This document shows positions 15,751-23,383 of a stretch of 23,456 nt of DNA, piece by piece; the first letter of the stretch is position 1, and every line of letters starts with the position of its first letter. The translations under genes were made by a program, and so were the position numbers. The stretch is from CAYLZO01 sp964387775 (GTDB taxonomy: Bacteria > Chloroflexota > Anaerolineae > JAAYZQ01): contig CAYLZO010000056.1 of NCBI GenBank assembly GCA_964387775.1, forward strand, positions 1 to 23,456, written 5' to 3'. A model generated the notes under the pieces. The model was not told the origin of the DNA. It saw only the letters and a program-made list of their open reading frames with translations, and did no database searches.

Positions 15751-16672
15751 GATATTCTCCATAGTTGACCGGCTGGGAGAGGGCCTCGCCGGGGGCCAGG
15801 CGCTGCCAGATGCCGGGCTCCTGGGCCTCCAGTTTACGCAGGTAGGCGGCCCGGTCGGCCACACCATAGACCCACTCGTCCAGCCAGGCCCGAGTCGCTG
15901 CCTCATCGCGCGAGATGCGATCCCAATCCAGGTAAAACTGATTGTCGCGGTCGTAGTAACCCTGAGCATATGAGGGGTGCGCACCGTAGGGCTCGTGGAC
16001 CACAGCGTCCACCAGCAAGCCGGGAATGACCGTGCGGTTCGGATCGCTGCGAATGACGTCCTCGTCGACGATCTCTTCCACGACAACGATCACGCGCTCG
16101 GCGGCGAAAGCGACCTCCTTCTGCACCCCCAACAAGCCCCAGATTTGCGTATTGCCGCCGGCATCAGCCCGCTGGGCGTGGAGGATGGCTACGTCGGGAT
16201 TCAGGGGCGGCACGGCGGCAACGGTCTCATCGCCGTAGGGGCTCTCCACGAACCGGATGCGGGGATTCACCTGGGGCTGATCGGCGCCCAGGTAGCTGCG
16301 CAGGGGCATGAACGGCAGCCGGGCCGCGCCGGCCATGTAGCGGCTGACCATGCCATGATGCGAATATTCCTCGATCTCGAGCGGCTGAGGGATCCCCTTT
16401 TCCACCGCCCGGCGCACGCAGTGGAGCGAGCCCACGCCGGGATTGCCCAGGTAGCTGAAAATCATCTTGCGGGCGCAGCCGGCCGCGATCATCTGATCGT
16501 AGATGAGATCCGGCGTCATGCGCACCAGCGTCAGATCACGCCGGCCTTGGCGGATGATCTCGTGAGCTGAGGCGAAACAGATAAAGGCCGTAAACCCCTC
16601 GATGGCCACCGAGTCGCCATCGTGGACGTAGCCGGCGATGGCCTCGCGCATGGTCGTCCTCTTCATCGTCAT
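15746..16672 (-). CDS. CoA-transferase family I, subunit A
   Basis: A 308-residue alpha subunit. DGDSVAIEGFTAFICFASAHEIIRQ near the N-terminus and SYLGNPGVGS in the middle are typical of the glutaconate CoA-transferase A/3-oxoacid transferase family, and the length is close to GctA-type subunits. The start is either ATG 16672 or, better spaced from AGG, ATG 16666. The next gene is its B partner after the 15-bp hairpin. Upstream, 67 bases with short repeats separate it from aminotransferase 2. Confidence 0.9.
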   Translation of the reverse strand: MTMKRTTMREAIAGYVHDGDSVAIEGFTAFICFASAHEIIRQGRRDLTLVRMTPDLIYDQMIAAGCARKMIFSYLGNPGVGSLHCVRRAVEKGIPQPLEIEEYSHHGMVSRYMAGAARLPFMPLRSYLGADQPQVNPRIRFVESPYGDETVAAVPPLNPDVAILHAQRADAGGNTQIWGLLGVQKEVAFAAERVIVVVEEIVDEDVIRSDPNRTVIPGLLVDAVVHEPYGAHPSYAQGYYDRDNQFYLDWDRISRDEAATRAWLDEWVYGVADRAAYLRKLEAQEPGIWQRLAPGEALSQPVNYGEYR

Positions 16673-16693
16673 CCTACTTTCGTGTCAATACCC

Positions 16694-16740
16694 CGTATTG
16701 CGTATTGCATGACCGAACACGCAATACGCGCAATACGCAT
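16694..16740. repeat. Heptamer-based inverted repeat between aminotransferase 2 and CoA-transferase A
   Basis: GCGTATTGC (16700-16708) and GCAATACGC (16721-16729) form a 9-bp stem with a 12-base loop. Further CGTATT/AATACG pairing continues beyond a 2-base bulge. The unit GTATTGC, or AATACGC on the other strand, repeats with 7-base spacing. Confidence 0.6.
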
Positions 16741-18089
16741 CAGACAGAATTCTCGACTTCTGCCAGCGCTTCAGCAAAGATGCCAAAGGCCACGTCGGCC
16801 TGTGCCTCGGTGATGATGAGCGGCGGCGAGAAGCGCATCGAGTTCGGCCCACAGGGCAGCAGCAGCAGCCCCCGCCGGAAGCAGGCCAACATGAGCGCCT
16901 TCGTCTCGGCCTCGGCCATCTCCCGGGTCTCTTTGTCTCGTACCATCTCCACACCGATCATCAGCCCCAGACCCCGCACGTCACCGAGGAGGCGGCTCTC
17001 TTTGGCCAACGTGCGCAGCTTGCCCAGCAGCCGCCGGCCGACCCGATCCGCGTTCTCCAGCAGCCCCTCCCCCTCCACGACGTCCAGCGTGGCGTGGGCC
17101 GCCGCACAGCAAACGGGATTGCCGCCAAAGGTGCTGCCGTGCGCGCCCGGCGGCCAGGTCATGACCTCGTCGCGGGCGATGGTGGCCGAGACCGGCATCC
17201 CCGAGGCCAGCGCCTTGGCCAGGCAGACGACGTCGGGCTCGACGCCCCAATGCTCAATGGCGAGCATCTTGCCCGTACGACCCAGGCCCGACTGCACCTC
17301 ATCGGCGACCAGGAGAATGCCGTATTTGTCGCACAGGGCGCGCAGCCTGGACAGCCAGCCCGGCGGCGGCACGATGTAGCCGCCCTCGCCCTGCACCGGC
17401 TCGACAAAGACGGCCGCCACCTCGTCGGGTGGAATCGTCCGGGCAAAGAGCACATCCTCGATGTAATCCACACAGGCCAGGTCACAATCGGGATAGGCGA
17501 GATTGTAGATGCAGCGGTAACAATAGGCGTAGGGCACGTGGACGATGCCCGGCACCAACGGCCCGAATCCGCCGTGGTAGACCGGCTTGCTGGCCGTCAG
17601 CGAGACGGCGCCCATCGTCCGGCCGTGAAACGCCCCCAAAAAGGCAATCACCCGCGAGCGGCCGGTGTGGTGACGTGCCAGCTTGAGCGCCGTCTCGATC
17701 GCCTCGGCGCCCGAGTTGCCCAGGAACACCCGTTTCGGGCCGCGACCCGGCGCCAGCGCCCCCAGCCGTTCGGCCAGGGTGATGTACAGTGGCTCGTAGT
17801 AGTCGGCCCCGCAGATGTGCAACAGGCGCACCGCCTGCTCCTGGATCGCCTCGCTGACCCGGGGATGGCAATGTCCCGTAGAACAGACGGCAATGCCGGC
17901 GGCGCAGTCGAGAAACCGATTGCCGTCCACATCTTTGACGACGACGCCCTGGGCCCGCTCGACGGCCAGCGGATAGGCCCGGGGCAGCGAAGGACTCACT
18001 GCGCGGTCGCTGCGCGCCACGAGGGCCTGCGCCTTGGGCCCCGGCACCTCAGTGACCAAGTGGGGAACTCTCGGATCAGACACCGTCAT
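16740..18089 (-). CDS. Class III pyridoxal-phosphate aminotransferase, copy 2 (4-aminobutyrate aminotransferase-like)
   Basis: A 449-residue enzyme of the GABA/acetylornithine aminotransferase group. LGNSGAEAIETALKLAR (about 123-139) binds phosphate, VADEVQSG has Asp263, LAKALASGMP the Schiff-base Lys292, and HGSTFGGNP is the usual late motif. It has the same CYRC...C...C pattern (Cys190, 193, 202, 206) as copy 1, although the two proteins are clearly diverged. ATG at 18089 is chosen; an in-frame TTG at 18098 overlapping the AOR stop as TTGA is possible. It follows AOR by only a few bases, so they share a transcript. The substrate is unproved. Confidence 0.9.
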   Translation of the reverse strand: MTVSDPRVPHLVTEVPGPKAQALVARSDRAVSPSLPRAYPLAVERAQGVVVKDVDGNRFLDCAAGIAVCSTGHCHPRVSEAIQEQAVRLLHICGADYYEPLYITLAERLGALAPGRGPKRVFLGNSGAEAIETALKLARHHTGRSRVIAFLGAFHGRTMGAVSLTASKPVYHGGFGPLVPGIVHVPYAYCYRCIYNLAYPDCDLACVDYIEDVLFARTIPPDEVAAVFVEPVQGEGGYIVPPPGWLSRLRALCDKYGILLVADEVQSGLGRTGKMLAIEHWGVEPDVVCLAKALASGMPVSATIARDEVMTWPPGAHGSTFGGNPVCCAAAHATLDVVEGEGLLENADRVGRRLLGKLRTLAKESRLLGDVRGLGLMIGVEMVRDKETREMAEAETKALMLACFRRGLLLLPCGPNSMRFSPPLIITEAQADVAFGIFAEALAEVENSV

Positions 18090-18094
18090 CGAAC

Positions 18095-19945
18095 TCAACC
18101 CAATCCCAGCGACTCGAGTTTGTCGGCCGTGGGCACGCCGTTCTCGTCCCAGCCGCGCAGCCGATAGAACTCGGGCAGCATCTGATCCAAGTCAGCCACG
18201 TGCCCTTTGCCGGGACCGCCAGGCAGAGGTTCCTCCAGCATCCGTTGGGGCAAGGTGTCATCGGCCCCGGTAAAGCCCGCTTTCAGCAGGAACATCCGCT
18301 CCAGGTTGAATATCCGCTCGCCGGCCTCCATCAGGCTCTCCTCGGTATAGCCAATGCCCGTAGCATAATTCATCAGCCGGGCCAGGCGGGTGGGCCAGAG
18401 CCGCATATCGGGCTCGAACAAATAGCGGACGGCCAGGAACACGCACAAGCCGGCGGCATCAATCAGGGCAAAGGCGTCCTCGTAGCGAGAGACCAGGCGG
18501 GGCTTGCCCTCAGTGGCCAGCGGATCGAGCTTTTCGGGTACGCCAAAGACCTCCGAGTAGGCGATGTCGCCAGCCATGTGCGAGGCGCCGATGTTCGATG
18601 TGGCGTACAGCAGCCCCATGCCCTTGGCTCCGCGTGGGTCGTAGCCGGGGAGTTCGAGCTTTTTGGCCGTGACGGAAAGCTCCGGGCACCCGTACCGGCT
18701 CGCCAGGCGATAGCTGCCCTCGGCCAGCAGATCGCCAAAACCCCGGCGATACGCCGTCTCTTCGATCAGGGCGATGACCGCGTCGGCGTCGCCAAATCGC
18801 AGCGGCCGCCCCACGTCGCTCTCCAGGAGGATGCCCTTTTCGACCATCTCCATGGCGCACGAGATCGTCACGCCGGTCGAAATCGTGTCCAGACCCAGTT
18901 CGTTGCACCGATAGTTGGCCTTGGTGATCGCCGCCAGGTTGTTGATGCCGCACGAACTGCCTAGCGCGGCGATGGTCTCGTACTCGGGTCCTTCGCCCTG
19001 GCCCGCATACTCTGGATCGTCCACTTGGGTGTCGCGCCCGCAGGCGATGGGACAGCCAAAGCAGGGCTTGGCCCGGCGCAGGTACTTTTCTGTCAATATC
19101 GGACCATCGATCTGTTCGACGTCCTCGAACTGACCGCTCTGAAAGTTGCGGGTGGGCAGGATGCCCAGCTCGTTGGTCACCGGCGGCACATAGGCCGTGC
19201 CGTACTCGCGCAGCGACGAGCCCTTTTTCACGTCCGCCCGGACCTCAGAATTGACCTGCCGGCACAGCGCCTTCATCTCTTCCGGCAGGGCCAGGGGCGT
19301 TTGTATCGTGCCCCGGACGACCACGGCCTTCAGGTTCTTGCTGCCCATGACTGCGCCCACGCCCGACCGCGCCGCCGCCCGATGTTTGTCGTTCATAATG
19401 GCTGCGATCTTGACCAATCGCTCACCCGCCGGGCCGATGCAAGCCACCCGGGCCCTGGGATCGGTCTCTTCCAAGAGGACGTCCGTGGTCTCGTGGACGT
19501 CCTTGCCCCACAGATGTTCCGCCGGGCGCACCTCGGCTTCTAGTTCGGACCGGCCTCCCGAGCGAGTCCCCTTGACCCACAGGTAGACCGGCCGCGAGGC
19601 CCGCCCCTCAAAGAGAAAGAGGTCAAAACCGGTGCGCTTCACCTCGGTCGGGAAAAAGCCACCCGAGTTGGAGCAGGCCAGTGCCCCGGTGAGGGGGGAT
19701 TTGGTGACCACGGTGTAGCGGTTGCCGGTCGGCGCAGGCGTGGCCGTCAGCGGCCCGGTGCCGAACACGAGCATATTCTCCGGGGCGAGCGGGTCCACCG
19801 TCGGGTCCATCTCGCCCCACAGGTATTTGATGGCCCAGCCCCGCCCCCCAATAAAATCCCCGGCAACCTGGGGGTCCACCTCCTCGACGTGGACCCTCTC
19901 GTCGCTCAAATTCACTCTCAAGATTCTCCCATGCCAGCCAAACAT
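18095..19945 (-). CDS. Tungsten aldehyde ferredoxin oxidoreductase
   Basis: A 616-residue oxygen-sensitive enzyme that interconverts aldehydes and carboxylic acids with ferredoxin. The N-terminal MFGWHGRILRVNLSD and FIGGRGWAIKYLW, then TGPLTATPAPTGNRY, match the pterin-binding domain. The 4Fe-4S ligands are Cys295, 298, 302 (CFGCPIAC) and Cys501 (AAGLCVF), the same spacing as in Pyrococcus AOR. AARSGVGAVMGSKNLKA is a further signature. GGAGG lies seven bases before the ATG. The MoaD-like gene 27 bases upstream probably serves its tungstopterin cofactor. The aldehyde is unknown; amino-acid-derived aldehydes are typical. Confidence 0.95.
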   Translation of the reverse strand: MFGWHGRILRVNLSDERVHVEEVDPQVAGDFIGGRGWAIKYLWGEMDPTVDPLAPENMLVFGTGPLTATPAPTGNRYTVVTKSPLTGALACSNSGGFFPTEVKRTGFDLFLFEGRASRPVYLWVKGTRSGGRSELEAEVRPAEHLWGKDVHETTDVLLEETDPRARVACIGPAGERLVKIAAIMNDKHRAAARSGVGAVMGSKNLKAVVVRGTIQTPLALPEEMKALCRQVNSEVRADVKKGSSLREYGTAYVPPVTNELGILPTRNFQSGQFEDVEQIDGPILTEKYLRRAKPCFGCPIACGRDTQVDDPEYAGQGEGPEYETIAALGSSCGINNLAAITKANYRCNELGLDTISTGVTISCAMEMVEKGILLESDVGRPLRFGDADAVIALIEETAYRRGFGDLLAEGSYRLASRYGCPELSVTAKKLELPGYDPRGAKGMGLLYATSNIGASHMAGDIAYSEVFGVPEKLDPLATEGKPRLVSRYEDAFALIDAAGLCVFLAVRYLFEPDMRLWPTRLARLMNYATGIGYTEESLMEAGERIFNLERMFLLKAGFTGADDTLPQRMLEEPLPGGPGKGHVADLDQMLPEFYRLRGWDENGVPTADKLESLGLG

Positions 19946-19972
19946 CGTCAGACCTCCATTCTGCGGTATGCG

Positions 19973-20212
19973 CTATCCTCCCGCCATCGCCGGGAACACG
20001 GCGACGACGTCTCCCTCTCTCAAAAGATCATTGAACTCAGCGTGCCGGCCGTTGACCAATACAACACACGACTCGTCCTCTGGCAGACCCGAGGAGGCCA
20101 ACAACTCGCCCACGCGGGCGTGGGACGGGACCTCCACATCGACGGCGCTGCCCTGCGCGCCCGGGGGCAGGTAGCGGCGAAACGTGGCAAAGAGCTTCAA
20201 TCGCACCTTCAT
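19973..20212 (-). CDS. MoaD/ThiS-family sulfur carrier protein
   Basis: A 79-residue ubiquitin-like protein. MKVRLKLFATFRRYLPPG starts the beta-grasp fold, VLVNGRHAEFNDLLREGDVVAVFP is the typical second half, and it ends exactly in Gly-Gly (AMAGG), the residues that are adenylated and thiocarboxylated. It would give sulfur to the molybdo/tungstopterin of the adjacent AOR; small MoaD genes beside AOR genes are common. Its ATG overlaps the upstream remnant's stop (ATGA), so translation is coupled to that remnant. Confidence 0.9.
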   Translation of the reverse strand: MKVRLKLFATFRRYLPPGAQGSAVDVEVPSHARVGELLASSGLPEDESCVVLVNGRHAEFNDLLREGDVVAVFPAMAGG

Positions 20213-20493
20213 CGCCGGTACATCACCACCCCACCGAGGACCGCCATCACCACCTGTGCCTCCGCGATCTCGGGCGGCTCGCCGACGAGGCGGTGGATGC
20301 GGGCAAAAACCTCGGGATCGAGGGTCGGCCGGCCCTCGGCGTCGCGGGCGTGGACGTGGATCAGGCCCGCGCCCGCCGCGCGACAGCGCACGGCCGTCTC
20401 GGCGATCTCGTCCGGCGTGACGGGCAAGTGCGAATTCATGGCCTGGGTCGGCACGTTGCCCGTCGCCGCCACGGTGATAATCAACTTTTCCAC
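20209..20493 (-). pseudogene. Truncated beta-keto acid cleavage enzyme (BKACE/Kce) fused to a foreign tail
   Basis: A 94-residue frame starting at GTG 20493. Residues 1 to about 69 match the start of BKACE (DUF849; about 275-300 residues), which cleaves a beta-keto acid with acetyl-CoA to acetoacetate and a new acyl-CoA. MEKLIITVAATGN, HLPVTPDEIAE and IHVHARDAEGRPT are seen, with zinc ligands His46 and His48 at the same numbers as in characterised Kce. The barrel then stops. The last ~24 residues (GEPPEIAEAQVVMAVLGG...) look instead like the C-terminus of a YtcJ-type amidohydrolase. An in-frame deletion joining two neighbours is the simplest reading. It cannot be active as BKACE, but still has a strong promoter and may carry translation to the MoaD gene. 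Confidence 0.75.
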
Positions 20494-20514
20494 AAATCTC
20501 TGCCCTCTCCTGAA

Positions 20515-20559
20515 TTGAATTCAAGGTGCACTATACACCAGGGGCCGCTTGCTTGTCAA
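20515..20559 (-). promoter_or_regulatory. Strong promoter with palindrome at the start site, ahead of the BKACE remnant/MoaD/AOR operon
   Basis: On the minus strand TTGACA (20559-20554) and TATAGT (20535-20530) are 18 bases apart. The perfect palindrome TTGAATTCAA (20515-20524) covers the expected start site, the same arrangement as at the MttB-1 promoter though with a different palindrome. AGGAGAGGG follows before the GTG start. Confidence 0.7.
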
Positions 20560-20567
20560 GCCGAAAT

Positions 20568-20645
20568 GTATTGCGTATTGCGTAAAACGTAAAGCGTAAC
20601 GACCTCAACGTTTACGCTTTACGTTTTACGCTTTACGCTTTACGT
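20568..20645. repeat. Heptamer tandem repeats forming a 20-bp perfect hairpin
   Basis: Five contiguous 7-base units TTTACGC/TTTACGT fill 20611-20645. They are preceded by related units on the other strand (GTATTGC twice, GTAAAAC, GTAAAGC). Together they give a perfect 20-bp stem, 20580-20599 with 20612-20631, and a 12-base loop. The last unit overlaps the stop codon of MttB-2 (20640-20642). It may act as its terminator or a mobile hairpin repeat. Confidence 0.75.
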
Positions 20646-22088
20646 TTCCCGCGCCTCCGCCGCCGCCAGAATCGCCTCGATCTTGGCCGCCGCGCCTTCG
20701 GGCAGCGGGGGTGGCTGGTGGGTGGCCAGGATTTCGCGCAGGCGGGTCTGGACGCGCTCGTACATCGTCCGCGCACCCGATGCCTCCCACTGCACCCAGG
20801 GCTGGCGGTCCATCAGGTCGGGGTGCCAGATCTCGGCGCGGCAGCGGCGGGCCGTCTCCTTGGCCGACATGAACTCGCCGCCGGGGCCGATGCGGTCGAT
20901 GAGGTCGAGCATGAGCGCCTCGTCGCTGACGTCGATGCCGCGCATCACCCGCCGGGCCATGCCGATGATCTCGTCGTTCATCACCAGCGACTCCAGCGAG
21001 CCGAGCCCCGCGCAGTCGAGAAAGCCGACGTCGTGGACCAGCGTCGCGCCGCTCAGCCCGGAGAGCAGCACCTGGAGCGTGCACTCGATGGCCGCCTGGA
21101 GGTCGAGCACCTTCGACTCGGTGGCGCCGGCGGTGCCCATGAAAGGCAGGCCCAGGTAGCGGGCTATGTCGGCCATCGCCGCGCTGTAGAGGCTCATCTC
21201 CGGGCCGCCGTAGGTGGGCCAGGCGCCGCGCAGGTCCATCGCCTGGGGCACCCCACCGATGCAGACCGGCGTGCCACGCTGCTTGAGCTGGAGGATGGCC
21301 AGGCTGGCCAGCGCCCCGGCCAGGCTGACAACGAGCGTCCCGGCGCCCGTGACCGGCGCGGTCATGCCCGCCGACCCGCCGCCGATCATGACCACGGGGA
21401 TACCCCGCGCCGCCGCCCAGAGGCCGTTGGCCAGGTCCTCGTTGGCCTGGACCAGCGGCGACTGGAAGGTGGCGAATACGCCGAAAAAGGGCCGGTGGCG
21501 GAACGCCGCCTCGCTGCCGGCCACGGCCAGGGCCATCTGGTAGATGTCGTCCAGGTTCTCGGGTGAGTAGGCCCAGGCCAGCAGCGGTTTGCCTGTGTTG
21601 GTCAGCATCTCGGCGAACTCATAGACCGGCGCCAGCGCGTAGGGCACGTCGTCGATGAGGCCCAGGCCCATCACGTAATCGAGGTGCGCCAGCGCGTCGC
21701 AGACGCGGGCCGTCAGGCCGGGGTCGCTCCGGCGGACCAGGCGTCGCTCGCCGCTCTCGGGATCGACAAAGTACGTGCAGGTCGGGCCGGGGCCAAAGTG
21801 GACGCGGTCGGGCACCAGTTGGATGCGGTGCCGGCGGTCGCGGCCCCAGAGTGTGAAGGAGCGCGGGTTGGCGGCCACGGCCTCCTGGATGACGTGGGCC
21901 GGGATATAGACCCGCACGCCGACCAGGCGGGCGCCCGCCGCCTCTAGCAAGTTGCGGGCCTCGGTGTTGAGCACGTTGACGCCGGTGCGCGACAGCACCT
22001 CCAGGGTCGCCCCGTACAGCTTCTCGATCTGCCCGTCCGACAGCACGCGGAACTGGGGCGTTTGCTGAGCGTGATAGTTTGTGTCCAT
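20640..22088 (-). CDS. MttB-superfamily (trimethylamine methyltransferase-like) protein, non-pyrrolysine, copy 2
   Basis: A 482-residue MttB-superfamily methyltransferase without an internal amber codon. LSDGQIEKLYGATLEVLSRT (16-35), VHFGPGPTCTYFVDPESG (96-113), and GTAGATESKVLDLQAA (318-333) are family hallmarks. The last is the region corresponding to the pyrrolysine site; Ser325-Lys326 replaces the Ser-Asn of copy 1. The two copies are clearly diverged, so they likely act on different methylated amines. The ATG follows GAGGAA. Upstream it abuts the 112-bp repeat array, and downstream are the heptamer hairpin and the BKACE/AOR operon promoter. No corrinoid partner is visible. Confidence 0.9.
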   Translation of the reverse strand: MDTNYHAQQTPQFRVLSDGQIEKLYGATLEVLSRTGVNVLNTEARNLLEAAGARLVGVRVYIPAHVIQEAVAANPRSFTLWGRDRRHRIQLVPDRVHFGPGPTCTYFVDPESGERRLVRRSDPGLTARVCDALAHLDYVMGLGLIDDVPYALAPVYEFAEMLTNTGKPLLAWAYSPENLDDIYQMALAVAGSEAAFRHRPFFGVFATFQSPLVQANEDLANGLWAAARGIPVVMIGGGSAGMTAPVTGAGTLVVSLAGALASLAILQLKQRGTPVCIGGVPQAMDLRGAWPTYGGPEMSLYSAAMADIARYLGLPFMGTAGATESKVLDLQAAIECTLQVLLSGLSGATLVHDVGFLDCAGLGSLESLVMNDEIIGMARRVMRGIDVSDEALMLDLIDRIGPGGEFMSAKETARRCRAEIWHPDLMDRQPWVQWEASGARTMYERVQTRLREILATHQPPPLPEGAAAKIEAILAAAEARET

Positions 22089-22131
22089 GATTTCCTCGTT
22101 ATGTTTATGGTCTTAGTTAGTTATTGCTCCC

Positions 22132-22243
22132 GTCATTGCGAGCCGCGTCGTTTGCGGCGACGCAATCCCCGATTCCTCACAGAAAGCCAGGTCTCTGGGC
22201 TCAGCCGGGGATTGCTTCGCTCGCTGCGCTCGCTCGCAATGAC
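22132..22243. repeat. 112-bp palindromic REP-like repeat, copy 1
   Basis: Begins GTCATTGCGAGC and ends GCTCGCAATGAC (perfect 12-bp inverted ends). An inner pair GCAATCCCCG/CGGGGATTGC makes the whole unit able to fold back. It contains ATTGCTTCGCTCGCTGCG, a widely dispersed bacterial intergenic motif. No coding. Confidence 0.85.
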
Positions 22244-22252
22244 GCCCATTCT

Positions 22253-22307
22253 GTCATTGCGAGCCGCGTCGTTTGCGGCGACGCAATCCCCGATTCCTCA
22301 CAGAAAG
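22253..22307. repeat. 112-bp repeat, copy 2 (left half, cut by assembly gap)
   Basis: Identical to the first 55 bases of copy 1 and separated from it by a 9-base spacer, giving a 121-base period. It ends at the run of Ns. Confidence 0.85.
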
Positions 22308-22407
22308 NNNNNNNNNNNNNNNNNNNNNNNNNNNNNNNNNNNNNNNNNNNNNNNNNNNNNNNNNNNNNNNNNNNNNNNNNNNNNNNNNNNNNNNNNNNNN
22401 NNNNNNN
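22308..22407. other. Assembly gap (100 N)
   Basis: Exactly 100 undetermined bases, a standard scaffold gap size, inside the repeat array. The true length, and the number of repeat copies, are unknown. Confidence 0.98.
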
Positions 22408-22414
22408 CCATTCT

Positions 22415-22526
22415 GTCATTGCGAGCCGCGTCGTTTGCGGCGACGCAATCCCCGATTCCTCATAGAACGCCGGGGCTCTGGGCACGGACGGGGATTGCTT
22501 CGCTCGCTGCGCTCGCTCGCAATGAC
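22415..22526. repeat. 112-bp palindromic REP-like repeat, copy 3
   Basis: Full-length copy with the same 12-bp inverted ends and a few base changes in its middle relative to copy 1. It ends seven bases before the methyltransferase stop region. Confidence 0.85.
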
Positions 22527-22532
22527 AGGGCC

Positions 22533-23375
22533 TCATTTGCGGGCGGTCAGGGCAAACAGACCGTCTGTGACGTCGGCCTCGCCGCCGGTCAGCGACGGGT
22601 AGAACTCGATCCCCTCAAAGCCGCGCTCGGCCAGCAAGGCCCGGTACGCCTCGTCGGTGTAGGCCTGGAAGCTCAGCGCGTAGCGCGCGACCGCGCCGCT
22701 GGCGGCGGCGACGACAAAGTAGCGGTTCGTCGTCGTCTCACTGTCGGCATCCCAAAAGTTCTCCTGGAGGCAGAGGTGCGGCCGTTCCGAAAAGAGCGCA
22801 CCCGGCGACGAGTACCAGGTGGCGGGCGCCCGGCCCATGTCCCGGACGGCGGCAAAGGTGTGGGGCTCCAGCAGGAGCAGGCCGCCACCGGCCAGCGCCC
22901 GGTGGGCCTTGTCCAGGATGCGCCGGGCGTCGGCCGGGCAAAAGACGTTGAGCTCGCCATAGATGAGCATCACCAGGCCAAAGCCGCGGCCGTACTCGGC
23001 GGTGCGGATGTCCTCGTGCCTGAACGTGCACGACAGGCCCCCGGCCTCGGTCTGCTCGCGAGCATAGGCGATGGACGCCGGCGAGTAGTCGATGCCGACG
23101 CAAGCGTGGCCCAGCCGGGTCAGGCGGCTGCTGTACAGGCCGGGGCCGCAGCCCAGGTCGAGAATCCGCGTGGGCCGCTCCGCCAGCAGATGGCCGTGAA
23201 TCCAGGCCACGTGCCGGTCGATGGTCTCGAAGCGGCGGCTGGCGGCGTCGTGGGCCTGGCTCAGGTGCTCGCGCAGCATCCGCCGGCTGAACCCCGGCTC
23301 GTGCCACGGAATATTATCCCCCTCCCCCCACGGCTCAGGCGGCGACACACGCCTCACCACATCCAGCAGCGACAT
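22533..23375 (-). CDS. Class I SAM-dependent methyltransferase
   Basis: A 280-residue soluble methyltransferase. Motif I is RILDLGCGPGLYSSRL (about 70-85), followed by GIDYSPASIAYAREQ for the ribose-binding acidic residue and a conserved FGLVMLIYGELNVF region for motif IV. The C-terminal half holds a beta-sheet region of the kind seen in small-molecule methyltransferases. The substrate cannot be predicted. ATG 23375 is preferred, with GGGGTAGAG just ahead; an in-frame ATG at 23396 lies within the tandem repeat. Its stop is close to the repeat array, and it reads toward MttB-2. Confidence 0.88.
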   Translation of the reverse strand: MSLLDVVRRVSPPEPWGEGDNIPWHEPGFSRRMLREHLSQAHDAASRRFETIDRHVAWIHGHLLAERPTRILDLGCGPGLYSSRLTRLGHACVGIDYSPASIAYAREQTEAGGLSCTFRHEDIRTAEYGRGFGLVMLIYGELNVFCPADARRILDKAHRALAGGGLLLLEPHTFAAVRDMGRAPATWYSSPGALFSERPHLCLQENFWDADSETTTNRYFVVAAASGAVARYALSFQAYTDEAYRALLAERGFEGIEFYPSLTGGEADVTDGLFALTARK

Positions 23376-23383
23376 CTCTACCC

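Noticed and set aside
12661..15764. Two long plus-strand open frames (592 and 661 residues) opposite aminotransferase 1, thiolase and CoA-transferase B
   Set aside because: The minus-strand genes have complete catalytic motifs and coupled starts; the plus frames have no domain and shadow composition.
22132..22526. CRISPR array
   Set aside because: Units are 112 bp, internally palindromic and separated by a short near-constant spacer; no cas genes are in the window.
22124..22602. Short frames running through the Ns on both strands
   Set aside because: They consist of the 112-bp repeats and undetermined bases.
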